64,000 nt of DNA from Kibdelosporangium sp. MJ126-NF4. GTDB lineage: Bacteria > Actinomycetota > Actinomycetes > Mycobacteriales > Pseudonocardiaceae. Positions 31,665 through 41,633 of this stretch are shown here, one piece after another; the stretch's first letter is position 1; each line of letters begins with the position of its first letter. The DNA lies in contig NZ_CDME01000017.1 in assembly GCF_000826545.1 (NCBI RefSeq), positions 181,101 to 245,100 of the forward strand. The letters are read 5' to 3'. The notes beneath the pieces are model-generated. The model was not told where the DNA came from and did not search any database. It saw nothing but the letters and a program-made list of their open reading frames with translations. The position numbers were made by a program, and so were the translations under genes.

Positions 31665-32749
31665 CTGGCGATCACCTCGCGAGCAAGCGCCCGGTAGGCC
31701 TTCGCACCGGCCGACCGAGGCGCCCAGCGCGTGATCGGCTCACCGGCGACAGTCGTCTCCGGGAAGCGCACAGTCCTGTTGATCACGGTGTCGAACACGA
31801 TATCCCCGAACCTCTCCACGACGCGGGCCATCACCTCGCGTGAGTGCAGGGTACGAGGGTCGAACATGGTCGGAAGAATCCCGGTGATCTCCAGCCTCGG
31901 GTTCAGCCGCTCCTGGACCTTCTGAATCGTGTCCATCAGCAGCGCAGCTCCACGCATGCTGAAATACTCGCATTCGAGCGGAATCAGCACACCATCGGCT
32001 GCCGCCAACGCGTTCACCGTCAGCAGTCCCAGCGACGGCTGGCAGTCCACCAGGATGTAGTCGTACTTGTCGACCACCGGACGCAGCGTTCGCAGCAGCG
32101 CGTGCTCACGGCCGACCTCGGCCACCAACTGGACCTCGGCCGCGGACAGGTCGATGTTGCTCGGCAGCAGGTCCAGGTTGTCGACCGTGGTGCGAATGAC
32201 CACTTCGTCGAGGTTGGCGGCCCGCTCGATGAGCACGTTGTAGATCGTCTGGTCCAGCGCGTGTGCCGGGATGCCGAGACCGACCGACAACGCACCCTGC
32301 GGATCGAAGTCCACCAGCAGCACGCGGCGGCCGAACTCGGTCAGTGCCGCGCCGAGGTTGATCGCCGAGGTGGTCTTGCCGACGCCGCCCTTCTGGTTAC
32401 AGATCGCCAGCACCTTCGCGGGGCCGTGCCGCTCGAGCATGGCCGGTTCGGGAATGTGCCGTTTCGGTCGGCCGGTCGGGCCGATCGATCCGTCCGGCCC
32501 GGTCGACGGGTCGTCCTCTTCGGCATCGGTCGCTGGTTTGGCGGGGAGACTCAAGGGATCCTCTGCGGGGCGCACCGGCACCGCGGCGACGGGCGCGCGC
32601 TCCTGCGGTTGATAGGACGGTGGTGACGGCTGCTGGGGTGATGGCTGGGGGACGGGATAAGGCGCTGGTGTGGGCACGGCTGGGGGCGACGGAGCCGAGG
32701 CGTGCCCCGGCACGCCGAAAGGCTGCGCCGCTGACTCGAATGTCGACAT
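31661..32749 (-). CDS. parA: ParA/Soj-family chromosome-partitioning ATPase
   Basis: The 362 residues begin with a Pro-rich disordered tail of about 100 residues. The deviant Walker A ICNQKGGVGKTTSAINLGAAL, the VLLVDFDPQGALSVGLG block, and the Walker B YDYILVDCQPSLGLLTVNAL follow, all typical of ParA/Soj. This copy sits with xerD and scpAB, an arrangement seen across actinobacteria, and is distinct from the oriC-proximal parAB pair. It probably organises DNA or protein cargo with the small RHH-like partner encoded next to it. Confidence 0.93.
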   Translation of the reverse strand: MSTFESAAQPFGVPGHASAPSPPAVPTPAPYPVPQPSPQQPSPPSYQPQERAPVAAVPVRPAEDPLSLPAKPATDAEEDDPSTGPDGSIGPTGRPKRHIPEPAMLERHGPAKVLAICNQKGGVGKTTSAINLGAALTEFGRRVLLVDFDPQGALSVGLGIPAHALDQTIYNVLIERAANLDEVVIRTTVDNLDLLPSNIDLSAAEVQLVAEVGREHALLRTLRPVVDKYDYILVDCQPSLGLLTVNALAAADGVLIPLECEYFSMRGAALLMDTIQKVQERLNPRLEITGILPTMFDPRTLHSREVMARVVERFGDIVFDTVINRTVRFPETTVAGEPITRWAPRSAGAKAYRALAREVIAR

Positions 32750-32845
32750 GCCGACCTAGCTCCTTGTCGTCCGGTCTTGGCGCAGACTAAGGGTGACCAA
32801 CCCACGTGGCAACGCGCCTCGCCGGTAAGGGGCAGTATCCGCAGT

Positions 32846-33181
32846 TCAGGAAACGAGCGCCGCCGCGCGTGCGTGCGCCGCCAGAACGGCGTCGAGCAGG
32901 TTCGGGAATTGGCTGTCCAACGCGTCACGACGCACCGACAACCAACGCTGGTTGCCGTCGGGTCTCGTGTGCGTGACACCGGCTTCACGCAGCACACGCA
33001 GGTGCTGGGACAGGGTTGATTTGGCCACGGTGACGTCGAGGCAGCCGCATGACATCTCGCCGACTCTTTCCAACTGTGCGACGACGGCGAGTCGAGTCGG
33101 GTCGCTGAGCGCGTGCAGTACGTCGGTCAGGGTGAGCAGCTCATGGACAGGCTCGTCTACCCCAAACATCGTCCGCGACAC
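32846..33181 (-). CDS. ArsR-family winged-helix regulator
   Basis: The 111 residues show the ArsR fold: LTDVLHALSDPTRLAVVAQLE, a CGCLDV motif, the recognition helix KSTLSQHLRVLREAGVTHTR and the wing DGNQRWLSVRRDAL. The adjacent cysteines (SCGCLD) could bind metal or act as a thiol sensor, but the classical ELCVCDL arrangement is only partly matched. The target is not evident; no transporter adjoins it. Confidence 0.9.
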   Translation of the reverse strand: MSRTMFGVDEPVHELLTLTDVLHALSDPTRLAVVAQLERVGEMSCGCLDVTVAKSTLSQHLRVLREAGVTHTRPDGNQRWLSVRRDALDSQFPNLLDAVLAAHARAAALVS

Positions 33182-33207
33182 CTCCGTTTTGTCCGGCCTC
33201 TGTCAGA

Positions 33208-34116
33208 TTAACCACCTCCGCGAGGATGGGCGGTCGCGTACACCTCGCGGAGCGTATTCACCGTTACTAGCGTGTAGATCTGCGTTGTGGTTACGGACGC
33301 ATGGCCGAGAAGTTCCTGAACCACCCGAACGTCGGCGCCACCTTCCAGCAGATGTGTGGCAAAAGAGTGACGAAGTGTGTGTGGGGAAACTTTCGCGGTG
33401 ACGCCCGCGCGCTCCGCGGCGTCCTTCAACACCTGCCATGCGCTCTGCCGAGAAAGCCGTCCACCCCGTTGGTTGAGGAACACCGCCGGTGTGCCGCGCT
33501 TGACCAAAGCCGGTCGCGCGCGGACGAGGTATGCGTCGACTGCCGCCAGCGCGGGACGGCCGACGGGCACCAGTCGTTGCTTGCCGCCCTTGCCGTCGAG
33601 CAACGCGGTTCGCTCGATCGTGTCAATGTCGTCCAGGTCGAGACCGACCGCCTCGGAGATCCGTGCGCCGGTGGAGTACAGCAGCTCCAGCAAGGCCCGG
33701 TCGCGCAGCTGGGCCACGCCGTCGCCGGGGACGTCCAGGATCCTGAGCACGTCGTCGACGGGTAGCGCCTTCGGGAGCCGCCGGGGCGTCTGCGGCGGTT
33801 TCACGTCCCGTGCCGGGTCGTGGTCGACCAGGCCCTCCCGCAGGGCGAACTTGTGCAGGCCCCGCACCGCTGCCAGCGCACGGGCCGTTGAGGACGCCGC
33901 CAGCGGCTGGTGCTCGTCGTCGCCTTCACGCAGCACCGCGAGGAACTCGGCGACAGTCTGTTCGGTGACCGCCGCGAAGTCGACCCTGCCCAGGTAGTCC
34001 GCGTATCGGGCGAGGTCACGGCGGTAGCTGTCCAGCGTGTTGCGCGCGGTCGCCCGTTCGACGGCGAGATGGTCGAGATACCCGGCGATCACGGGAACAA
34101 CCGAGGCGCCGGACAT
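33208..34116 (-). CDS. xerD: Site-specific tyrosine recombinase XerD
   Basis: The 302 residues have the XerD layout: an N-terminal SAM-like domain ([28 protein letters not shown]) and a catalytic domain with Arg in [15 protein letters not shown], Lys in [29 protein letters not shown], and the [12 protein letters not shown] nucleophile. Xer recombinases resolve chromosome dimers at dif. The xerD-parA-scpA neighbourhood is conserved in actinobacteria, so this is chromosomal housekeeping and not part of the mobile element. Confidence 0.95.
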   Translation of the reverse strand: MSGASVVPVIAGYLDHLAVERATARNTLDSYRRDLARYADYLGRVDFAAVTEQTVAEFLAVLREGDDEHQPLAASSTARALAAVRGLHKFALREGLVDHDPARDVKPPQTPRRLPKALPVDDVLRILDVPGDGVAQLRDRALLELLYSTGARISEAVGLDLDDIDTIERTALLDGKGGKQRLVPVGRPALAAVDAYLVRARPALVKRGTPAVFLNQRGGRLSRQSAWQVLKDAAERAGVTAKVSPHTLRHSFATHLLEGGADVRVVQELLGHASVTTTQIYTLVTVNTLREVYATAHPRGGG

Positions 34117-34207
34117 GCGCCGACGATACAGTTGATCACCATCGCGCGTGCCCCGGTCCAGTTGGACCTACGCCTCTTCGTTACGTCGATTGAGTACTGT
34201 TGCGCGC

Positions 34208-34717
34208 GTGAACGACCCGGACCTGCTGCGGATCGGCACCCAGGAGCGTGACGAGGCGCTCCAGGTGCTCGGCGACCACTTCGCGCACGGCAGGTTGCCG
34301 ATCGCGGAGTACGACGACCGGGTCCAGAAGGCGGTGGAGGCCGAGACCCGCGCCGATCTGCGGCCGCTGTTCGCCGACCTGCCACTGCCGCACCCGAAGA
34401 CTCTCGGCCCGGTCGCCAGTCCCCCACCGGTGTACGCGATGCCAACCGCGCCCACGCCACAGCCCGTGGCCCCACCGCCCGCCATGGCGGCGCCGAGCAG
34501 CGTCACGTGGCCGTACCAGCGCTACCGCGTCGCCGCGGGCCTGCTGCAACTGTTGCTGCCGTTCGGCATTGGCCGGTTCTACACCGGGCACACCAGGATG
34601 GCCACAACGCAGTTGGCGTTGATGTTCGTGGGCGTCGGTGTGCTCTGGTGCTGGATCGACGGGATCATCCTGCTGGCCAAGGGCGGGACGGACGTCGACG
34701 GCCGCGAACTGCTCTAG
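34208..34717 (+). CDS. DUF1707 and TM2-domain membrane protein
   Basis: A GTG start gives 169 residues. Residues 1-52 are a DUF1707 domain (DLLRIGTQERDEALQVLGDH, GRLPIAEYDDRVQKAVEAET). A Pro-rich linker follows (about 60-95), then a TM2 domain with two helices (AAGLLQLLLPFGIGRFYTGH, QLALMFVGVGVLWCWIDGII). Both domains are frequent in actinobacterial membrane proteins of unknown role. It is transcribed divergently from xerD. Confidence 0.88.
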   Translation: MNDPDLLRIGTQERDEALQVLGDHFAHGRLPIAEYDDRVQKAVEAETRADLRPLFADLPLPHPKTLGPVASPPPVYAMPTAPTPQPVAPPPAMAAPSSVTWPYQRYRVAAGLLQLLLPFGIGRFYTGHTRMATTQLALMFVGVGVLWCWIDGIILLAKGGTDVDGRELL

Positions 34718-34759
34718 CAGGCCGGGCTGCCAGCGCATTCCCGCACTAGAGTCGCGTCC

Positions 34760-36424
34760 ATGGATCTCAAACCGCGTAGCCGCGATGTCACGGACGGGTT
34801 GGAGCGGGCGGCGGCCAGGGGCATGCTCCGGGCAGTCGGCATGGGCGACGACGACTTCGCCAAACCGCAGATCGGCGTCGCGTCCTCGTGGAACGAGATC
34901 ACGCCGTGCAACCTGTCGTTGCAGCGCCTGGCGCAGGCGAGCAAGCAGGGTGTGCACGCCGCCGGTGGGTTCCCGATGGAGTTCGGCACGATCTCGGTGT
35001 CCGACGGGATCTCCATGGGCCACGAGGGCATGCACTTCTCGCTGGTGTCCCGCGAGGTGATCGCGGACTCGGTCGAAACAGTGATGCAGGCCGAACGGCT
35101 CGACGGCGCGATCCTGCTGGCCGGGTGTGACAAGAGCCTGCCGGGCATGCTGATGGCGGCCGCGCGGCTGGACGTGGCCGCGGTGTTCCTGTACGCCGGG
35201 TCGATTCTGCCGGGCACTGTGGACGGTCGCGAGGTCACGATCATCGACGCGTTCGAGGCCGTCGGAGCGTGTGCTCGTGGCCTGATCACGCGGGAAGAGG
35301 TCGACAAGATCGAGCGTGCGATCTGTCCCGGCGAAGGCGCGTGCGGCGGCATGTACACGGCCAACACGATGGCGTGCGCGGCCGAGGCGCTGGGGATGTC
35401 GTTGCCCGGTTCGGCGAGCCCGCCGTCGGTCGACCGGCGCCGCGACACGTTCGCGCGGGCCAGCGGCGAGGCCGTGGTCGGGATGCTGGCCAAGGGCATC
35501 ACCGCGCGGCAGATCCTGACGCGGGAGGCGTTCGAGAACGCGATCGCGGTGGTGATGGCGCTCGGTGGTTCGACGAACGCCGTGCTGCACCTGCTCGCGA
35601 TCGCGCACGAGGCAGAGGTCGAGCTGACGCTGCAGGACTTCACCAGGATCGGTGACCGCGTGCCGCACCTGGCCGACGTGAAACCGTTCGGACGGCACGT
35701 GATGACGGCGGTCGACCGGGTCGGCGGCGTTCCGGTCGTGATGAAGGCCCTGCTGGACGCGGGTTTGCTCAACGGCGACTGTCTCACCGTGACAGGCCGG
35801 ACGCTGCGGGAGAACCTGGACGAGCTGGCGCCGCCGGAGCTGGACGGCGAGGTGGTGCGCAAGCTGTCGAACCCGATCCACCCCACCGGCGGGCTGACGA
35901 TCCTGCACGGCAGCCTGGCGCCGGAAGGCGCGGTGGTGAAGAGCGCGGGCTTCGACTCGTCCCGTTTCGAAGGCACGGCACGGGTTTTCGACGGTGAGAA
36001 GGCCGCGATGGACGCGCTGCCCACGTTGAAGCCGAACGATGTCGTGGTGATCCGTTACGAGGGACCACGCGGCGGGCCGGGGATGCGCGAGATGCTGGCG
36101 GTCACCGGCGCGATCAAGGGCGCGGGGCTGGGCAAGGACGTGCTGCTGCTGACCGACGGCCGGTTCTCCGGCGGCACGACGGGCCTGTGCATCGGGCACG
36201 TGGCGCCGGAGGCGGCGCACGGCGGGCCGATCGCGTTCGTGCGCGACGGCGACCCGATCGTGCTCGACATGGAGGCACGAACGCTGGACCTGGCGATCTC
36301 GCCGGAGGAACTCGACCAGCGCAAGCAGGGGTGGACGGCGCCGGAGCTGACGAGGCGGACTGGCGTCCTGGCCAAATACGCCCGCCTCGTCGGCTCCGCG
36401 GCTCAGGGAGCCATCTGCTCGTAG
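34760..36424 (+). CDS. ilvD: Dihydroxy-acid dehydratase
   Basis: The 554 residues match IlvD along the length: [20 protein letters not shown] and [24 protein letters not shown] carry the cysteines that bind the Fe-S cluster, and the C-terminal [21 protein letters not shown] block is the substrate and metal region. It catalyses the dehydration step in isoleucine and valine biosynthesis. It stands alone here without other ilv genes, which is usual in actinobacteria. Confidence 0.97.
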   Translation: MDLKPRSRDVTDGLERAAARGMLRAVGMGDDDFAKPQIGVASSWNEITPCNLSLQRLAQASKQGVHAAGGFPMEFGTISVSDGISMGHEGMHFSLVSREVIADSVETVMQAERLDGAILLAGCDKSLPGMLMAAARLDVAAVFLYAGSILPGTVDGREVTIIDAFEAVGACARGLITREEVDKIERAICPGEGACGGMYTANTMACAAEALGMSLPGSASPPSVDRRRDTFARASGEAVVGMLAKGITARQILTREAFENAIAVVMALGGSTNAVLHLLAIAHEAEVELTLQDFTRIGDRVPHLADVKPFGRHVMTAVDRVGGVPVVMKALLDAGLLNGDCLTVTGRTLRENLDELAPPELDGEVVRKLSNPIHPTGGLTILHGSLAPEGAVVKSAGFDSSRFEGTARVFDGEKAAMDALPTLKPNDVVVIRYEGPRGGPGMREMLAVTGAIKGAGLGKDVLLLTDGRFSGGTTGLCIGHVAPEAAHGGPIAFVRDGDPIVLDMEARTLDLAISPEELDQRKQGWTAPELTRRTGVLAKYARLVGSAAQGAICS

Positions 36425-36428
36425 GTGA

Positions 36429-37364
36429 TTACGGCCGGGGCCTCGGGATCGCGACGGCGTTGTACGGGGTCTCCGGCGTCGGCGGTGTGGTGAACCGGGC
36501 GTTCGGCAGGTACAGCCGCCTGCCGAACGACGCGACCGTGGTCGGCACGTCGAAGCGCGGGTCGGTGACCTTCGTGACCAGCTTGCCCGTGGTGCCGGAC
36601 CAGTTCAGCGTGAACACCGCGACCGTGTTCAGCCGGTTCTGCACGACGTAGAGCGTGCGGCCCTCGACGAGCAGGCCGTCGCCGTTCGTGAGCAGTTCGC
36701 CACCGAGGGCGACTTCCTTGGTCGCGCCGGTGGCCGGGTCGACCTTGAACAGCTTGCCGGTGTTGCTCTGCACGATCAGCAGGGCACGGCCGTCCGGTGT
36801 CTCGGCGATGCCGTTGGCGTTGTTCACCCCGGGCGTCAGGACGAAGTCCCCGGTCAGTGGCAACGGCGTGAAGGTGGCGGGCAATGTGCCGTGCCGTCCG
36901 AACGCGATCTTGTACAGCACTGCCTTGCGCGAGTCGGTGTAGTACGCGGCCCGGTCGGTCACGACCACGTCGTTGACGAACGTGTCGGTGTCGGCGAACT
37001 TGTAGCTCGTCAGCACAGCGCCGGAGCGCGCGTTGACGACCCGCGCGTCACCGGCCGTCCCGCCGGAGACGAACACCCGTTGACGCCAGTCGACCTTGAG
37101 GCCGACGGACGGTGTGCCGGGGCCCTTGGAGAACACCTCTCCCTTGCCGGTCCGCAGGTCGACGCGGAGAAGCGAACCGTCGGCCCGTGAGCCGAGGTAC
37201 GCCGTCGGCGCGTCGCCGATCGCGATTCCCTCCGGCATGAAGCCGTTGGGCAGGGCGAACTCGGTGGGGAACCGGCCGGACCGGTCGGTCTCGGCGGCCG
37301 CCACCGGAGCGACGAGGGTGACCCCCAGCACTGCCGCGGCCAGCACGCCAAGTCTTCGATACAT
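36429..37364 (-). CDS. Secreted SMP-30/NHL-like beta-propeller protein
   Basis: The 311 residues start with a signal peptide (MYRRLGVLAAAVLGVTLVAP, cleavage near AAAE). Repeated blade-like segments follow (GFMPEGIAIGDAPTAYLGSR, NGIAETPDGRALLIVQSNTG, GDGLLVEGRTLYVVQNRLNT), as in SMP-30/gluconolactonase-type or NHL propellers. An ATG with AGGAG six bases upstream is preferred to an ATG seven codons earlier. The enzymatic role is unknown. Its stop is only 4 bases from the convergent ilvD stop. Confidence 0.85.
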   Translation of the reverse strand: MYRRLGVLAAAVLGVTLVAPVAAAETDRSGRFPTEFALPNGFMPEGIAIGDAPTAYLGSRADGSLLRVDLRTGKGEVFSKGPGTPSVGLKVDWRQRVFVSGGTAGDARVVNARSGAVLTSYKFADTDTFVNDVVVTDRAAYYTDSRKAVLYKIAFGRHGTLPATFTPLPLTGDFVLTPGVNNANGIAETPDGRALLIVQSNTGKLFKVDPATGATKEVALGGELLTNGDGLLVEGRTLYVVQNRLNTVAVFTLNWSGTTGKLVTKVTDPRFDVPTTVASFGRRLYLPNARFTTPPTPETPYNAVAIPRPRP

Positions 37365-37520
37365 GCTCACTCCTGTCGTTTGCATGTGATGACCTGCCGA
37401 TCCTTACGCAGCAACCGGGCAGAAGGTTCAAACAACAGCAAACCGACAGCACTGGGATATCCACAGGACCTTCACATATCTCCCGGACCGTCTCCATACG
37501 CCGCGCCTAGGCTCAGGTCC

Positions 37521-38204
37521 ATGCGGGAGGGGCAACGGCGGATCCTGGTCGTCGAGGACGAACTGACGATCGCCGAGTCGGTGGCCGCGCGGCTGCGCGC
37601 CGAGGGGTTCGAGGTCGAACTGGCCCACGACGGGCCGTCGGCGGTGCGCAGGGCCGAGCAGACCACGCCGGATCTGATCGTGCTCGACCTGATGCTGCCA
37701 GGCTTCGACGGCCTGGAAGTGTGCCGTCGGGTGCAGGCGCACCGCCCTGTGCCTGTGCTGATGCTGACGGCGCGAGACGACGAGACCGACTTGCTGGTCG
37801 GTCTCGCCGTCGGCGCCGACGACTACATGACCAAGCCGTTCTCGATCCGTGAGCTCGCGGCCAGGGTGCACGCCCTGCTGCGGCGCGTCGACCGCAACGG
37901 CAAGCAGCCAGGTGCCCGGATCGTGCTCGGTGACCTGGAGATCGACCCGGTGGAACGCCGGGTGCAGCGGGCGGGGGAAGCCGCGCACCTGACGCCGACC
38001 GAGTTCGAACTGCTCGTCCACCTGGCCAGCAGGCCACGCGCGGTCGTGCCGCGCGAGCGTCTGCTCAGCGAGGTGTGGGGCTGGGCGGATCCGGCGGGCA
38101 CGCGGACCGTCGACAGCCACATCAAGGCCCTGCGCCGCAAGCTCGGCGCCGACCTGATCCGGACCGTGCACGGCGTCGGCTACGCGCTGGAGGCGCCGAA
38201 ATGA
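37521..38204 (+). CDS. OmpR-family two-component response regulator
   Basis: The 227 residues have a receiver domain with acidic pair VVEDE, phospho-acceptor Asp in LIVLDLMLPG, Thr/Ser in LTAR and Lys in TKPF. A winged-helix DNA-binding domain follows (LTPTEFELLVHLASRPRAVV, TVDSHIKALRRKLG, TVHGVGYAL). It is coupled to the next histidine-kinase gene by an ATGA overlap. The stimulus is unknown. Confidence 0.95.
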   Translation: MREGQRRILVVEDELTIAESVAARLRAEGFEVELAHDGPSAVRRAEQTTPDLIVLDLMLPGFDGLEVCRRVQAHRPVPVLMLTARDDETDLLVGLAVGADDYMTKPFSIRELAARVHALLRRVDRNGKQPGARIVLGDLEIDPVERRVQRAGEAAHLTPTEFELLVHLASRPRAVVPRERLLSEVWGWADPAGTRTVDSHIKALRRKLGADLIRTVHGVGYALEAPK

Positions 38205-39181
38205 AAGGTCTGCCCCGGCCACTCGACCCGATCAGGTCGATCAAGCTGAAGATCGGCCTGCTGATCGTCGGCGCGGGCGGGACCGCGCTGACGTACTTCT
38301 GGCTGCGGCTCAACTGGCTGCCGACGTACACGTCGATCATCGCGATCACCATCGGCGTGGTCACCTCGCAGTTCCTGGCGCACGGCATGACACGGCCGTT
38401 GCGTGAGATGACCGCCGCGGCCAGGGCGATGGCACGTGGCGACTACACGCGCAGGGTGCGTGCCACCTCCCGTGACGAGGTCGGCGAACTGGCGCGTGCG
38501 TTCAACACGATGGCCGCCGACCTGGCAGCCGCCGACCAGCAGCGCCGTGACCTGATCGCGAACGTCTCGCACGAGCTGCGGACACCGATCTCAGCGCTGC
38601 GCGCGGTGCTGGAGAACGTGGTCGACGGCGTCGCCGAACCGGACCCTGCGACGCTGCGCACCGCACTGTCCCAGACAGAACGCCTGGGGCGCCTGGTTTC
38701 CGAGCTGCTCGACTTGTCTCGTGTGGACGCGGGGGTGACCCCGTTGCACCGTGAGTACTTCGAGCTCTCGCCGATGCTCGACGAGGTCACCGCCGAGGTC
38801 GCGGTGACCGGTCGGGAAGCCCGGTTCGTCATGGACGTCCGGCCGGGCAAGGTGTTCGCCGACCGCGCCCGGCTGCACCAGGTGATCTGGAACCTGCTGG
38901 ACAACGCTGTACGGCACGGACCGCGGGGCAGCGACGTGGTCGTGGTGTCCCGGCCGGTCGGGGACGGCGGCGCGGTGATCGAGGTCCGTGACCAAGGGCC
39001 AGGTATCGCGCCCGCTGACCGCGAGCGCGTGTTCGAGAGGTTCACCCGAGGAGAGAGGGCGGGCGGTGGCACCGGACTGGGGCTGGCCATCGCCCGCTGG
39101 GTGATCGACCTGCACGGCGGCGAGATCTCGGTCGTCGAGCCAGCCGGTATCCGAGTCGTTCTCCCTGGTCAACCCTCGTGA
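38201..39181 (+). CDS. HAMP-containing sensor histidine kinase
   Basis: The 326 residues have two TM helices (about 18-36 and 46-64) with an extremely short extracytoplasmic loop (RLNWLPTYT). A HAMP domain, the H-box LIANVSHELRTPISALRAVL, an N-box (NLLDNAVRHG), G1 (RDQGPGIAP) and G2 (GTGLGLAIARW) follow. The tiny loop suggests sensing within the membrane or by HAMP partners rather than a large periplasmic domain. It is the cognate partner of the preceding response regulator. Confidence 0.94.
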   Translation: MKGLPRPLDPIRSIKLKIGLLIVGAGGTALTYFWLRLNWLPTYTSIIAITIGVVTSQFLAHGMTRPLREMTAAARAMARGDYTRRVRATSRDEVGELARAFNTMAADLAAADQQRRDLIANVSHELRTPISALRAVLENVVDGVAEPDPATLRTALSQTERLGRLVSELLDLSRVDAGVTPLHREYFELSPMLDEVTAEVAVTGREARFVMDVRPGKVFADRARLHQVIWNLLDNAVRHGPRGSDVVVVSRPVGDGGAVIEVRDQGPGIAPADRERVFERFTRGERAGGGTGLGLAIARWVIDLHGGEISVVEPAGIRVVLPGQPS

Positions 39182-39239
39182 GTACTTAAGCGAGTAAGAA
39201 CCGGCCGAAACACTCACGAGCCACTACCTGGAGCTATTA

Positions 39240-40763
39240 ATGAATGATCAACCATTAATTGGGCCGCCCGCCCCGCCGATGCCGCCGGTGGCACAGCCCG
39301 TGCTGACCAGGCCGTACGTCCGGAGCAACACCTACACCTCGGTCATGTACTGGGAGAAGCCGGAGAGACCCGCGCCGCCGCGCACCCTGCTGGCGATCGG
39401 GATCGCCGGTCTCGCCGGTGCGATCGCCGTGCCCGACACCACGTCGGGCATCGGCTACCTGATCCTGGCGGTGGTGTGCGCCGCGGCGGCGTGGATGGTG
39501 ATGGGACGGCCCAAGGCCGCGACGTTCGCGTGGGGCGCGTTGTCGCTGGCGCTGATCGGCGTCACGCCCTTCAGGGACGCGGAATGGCTGTTCTACCTGT
39601 GTCTGCTCGGGGCACTGGCCGCGGCGTCGCTGGCGGTTGCGGGTGGGCGGTCGCCGACGGGCATCTTTCTCGGCTCGATCACCGTCACGTTCGCCAGCGT
39701 GATCTCCCTGCCGTGGGTGATGCGCGGCCTGAAAGCCCTGTGTGGCGCCAAAACCGGCACTAGGAAGGTCCGGTACGGCAAGCCGGTGCTGCTGAGCATC
39801 GGACTGCTGGTCGTGTTCGTGCCGCTGCTCGCCAGCGCCGACCCGGCGTTCGCGAAGCTGCTCAGCAGCATCACCCCCACTATGGACGGCGGATTCGCGT
39901 TCCGCGGTGTGCTGTTGTTCGCCCTGGTCGCGATCGGCATGTCCGGCGCGTGCCTGGTGATCACCTCGGCGCCCGACCTGCCGGACGACCCACGTCCGCC
40001 GTCCCGTCTGTCCATCATGGAATGGGCGATGCCGGTCGGCATCCTGGTGCTGCTGTTCACCGCGTTCGCCGCGGTCCAGTTCACCGCACTGTTCGGCGGG
40101 GTCGACTACGTGCTGCGCACCGCCGACATCACCTCCGCCAACTACGCCCGCGGCGGCTTCCTGCAGTTGATCGTGGTGACCGTGTTGACGCTGGGCGTCG
40201 TGGCCGCCGCGGCCCGATGGGCGCCACGGCACACGTCGACGGAACGCACGTGGCTGCGCGGTCTGCTCGGCGCGTTGTCCCTGCTCGTACTGGTGATCGT
40301 CGCGTCCGCGCTCAGTCGGATGTGGGCATACCAGCAGGCGTACGGCTTCACCGTGCTGCGGTTGTCGGTCGAGGTGTTCGAACTGTGGCTGGGACTGGTG
40401 TACGTGCTGGTCATCGTGGCCGGTGTCCGGCTGGAGGCGCGATGGCTGCCACGGGCGGTCGTCGGGTCGTGCCTGGCCGGACTGTTCCTCTTCGCCGTGC
40501 TCAACCCGGAACGAGTGGTCGCCGAGCACAACGTCGCCCGCTATGAGCAGACCGGCAAGATCGACGTGCCCTATCTGTCCACATTGTCCACGGACGCCGT
40601 ACCGGTGCTGATGCGGCTGCCGGTCGACCAGCGCCAGTGTGCGATGCGTGGCGCGTCGAAGCGACTCGACGACAGGTCATGGCAGAGCTGGAACCTCAGC
40701 CGCGCCACCGCGTTGCCGCGCGTCACCACCGGCTACCCCGCGCGATGCCAACCACACTACTGA
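39240..40763 (+). CDS. DUF4173 (DUF4153-like) multi-pass membrane protein
   Basis: The 507 residues have a Pro-rich cytoplasmic N-terminus (about 1-45) and around 10-11 TM segments. Characteristic stretches include ALFGGVDYVLRTADITSANYARGGFLQL and LRLSVEVFELWLGLVYVLV, typical of DUF4173 proteins. The C-terminal soluble part (about 440-507) with VDQRQCAMRGASK may be extracytoplasmic. Family function is unknown. It starts 58 bases after the kinase gene, so it may be a target or partner of that two-component system. Confidence 0.85.
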   Translation: MNDQPLIGPPAPPMPPVAQPVLTRPYVRSNTYTSVMYWEKPERPAPPRTLLAIGIAGLAGAIAVPDTTSGIGYLILAVVCAAAAWMVMGRPKAATFAWGALSLALIGVTPFRDAEWLFYLCLLGALAAASLAVAGGRSPTGIFLGSITVTFASVISLPWVMRGLKALCGAKTGTRKVRYGKPVLLSIGLLVVFVPLLASADPAFAKLLSSITPTMDGGFAFRGVLLFALVAIGMSGACLVITSAPDLPDDPRPPSRLSIMEWAMPVGILVLLFTAFAAVQFTALFGGVDYVLRTADITSANYARGGFLQLIVVTVLTLGVVAAAARWAPRHTSTERTWLRGLLGALSLLVLVIVASALSRMWAYQQAYGFTVLRLSVEVFELWLGLVYVLVIVAGVRLEARWLPRAVVGSCLAGLFLFAVLNPERVVAEHNVARYEQTGKIDVPYLSTLSTDAVPVLMRLPVDQRQCAMRGASKRLDDRSWQSWNLSRATALPRVTTGYPARCQPHY

Positions 40764-40769
40764 CACGCC

Positions 40770-40881
40770 GTGTCCACCATTCCGGCACCATGAAACACAC
40801 TTTCCGGCACATCGAGATGTTCGGCCAGAGGAATTTCGATGTGCCGGAAAGGTGGACACACCGTGCTGGAAAGGTGGACAC
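40770..40881. repeat. Four copies of a 19-bp element (GTGCCGGAAAGGTGGACAC) between convergent genes
   Basis: Two direct copies lie at 40841-40859 and 40863-40881 (the second with one mismatch). An inverted copy lies at 40770-40788 (one mismatch) and a shorter inverted copy at about 40798-40815 also pairs with TCGATGTGCCGG. The inverted and direct copies can form long hairpins, so this may be a bidirectional terminator. Alternatively it is a small REP-like intergenic repeat or a cluster of operators. Confidence 0.7.
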
Positions 40882-40888
40882 GGTGATG

Positions 40889-41617
40889 TCAGGACAGGAA
40901 TCCCCGCAGCAGGGACGCGGTGCCGTCGAGATGCTCGGCCATCGCGTCCCGCGCGCCGGTCACGTCCCCGGCCAGGATGTACTCGACGATCGCGGCGTGC
41001 TGCGCTGCGGAGTGGTCGATGTTGTTGTGCAGCAACGGGATCGCGTTCAGCAGTTCGTTCAGCCGGACCCGCACGTCGGCCACCGCGGACGTCAGCGTCG
41101 GCGACGCGGCGACCTCGGCGATCGCCAGGTGCAGCCGGGAGTCCTTGCGCCGGTAGTCCGACAGGTCCTCGGTCCTGGACTCCACCAACTGGTTGCGCAG
41201 GTACGCGCGGTCGGTGTCGGTCAGCGGACGCCCCGCCGCGGCCTCGGCGGCGCCGACCTCCAGCACCCGGCGCATGGTCAGCACGTCCTCGATGTCGCCG
41301 GGCGTGACCTGGCGGCCTGCTGGCGCGGCGGCCGGGAGCGTCTCGTTGACGAACGTGCCGCCGTAGCGGCCGCGTCTCGATTCGACATATCCGGCTTCCT
41401 GCAACGCGCGGATCGCCTCCCGCAGTGTGACCCGGCTGATGTTCAGCCGGGTCGCCAGGTCACGTTCGGCAGGCAGGCGTTCACCCGGTCCGGCGACACC
41501 GAGCCGGATGGCCTGCAGCAGGCGCTCGACCGTCTCCTCGAACGCGTTTCCGGTCCGGACCGGCCGAAACAGCGCATCGCCCGCGCTGGCCAGCGTCGAT
41601 ACGTCCGAATCGGTCAT
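40889..41617 (-). CDS. GntR/FadR-family transcriptional regulator
   Basis: The 242 residues have an N-terminal GntR winged helix (LPAERDLATRLNISRVTLREAIRALQEAGYV) and an FCD-type all-helical ligand domain. Metal-binding residues are visible as D...H in YRRKDSRLHLAIAEVA, the NIDHS pair and EHL. FCD regulators respond to small organic acids or amino-acid-derived ligands. It starts 16 bases after sdaA, so it probably belongs to the glyA-sdaA operon and may control serine/glycine catabolism. Confidence 0.92.
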   Translation of the reverse strand: MTDSDVSTLASAGDALFRPVRTGNAFEETVERLLQAIRLGVAGPGERLPAERDLATRLNISRVTLREAIRALQEAGYVESRRGRYGGTFVNETLPAAAPAGRQVTPGDIEDVLTMRRVLEVGAAEAAAGRPLTDTDRAYLRNQLVESRTEDLSDYRRKDSRLHLAIAEVAASPTLTSAVADVRVRLNELLNAIPLLHNNIDHSAAQHAAIVEYILAGDVTGARDAMAEHLDGTASLLRGFLS

Positions 41618-41633
41618 GGCACGAGTGTAGGCA

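Noticed and set aside
33208..34116. XerD as part of the mobile element
   Set aside because: It lies 15 kb beyond the tRNA in the conserved xerD-parA-scpA neighbourhood, so it is chromosomal housekeeping.
34181..36220. 679-codon minus-strand open frame
   Set aside because: It is antisense to ilvD, whose Fe-S motifs are unambiguous.
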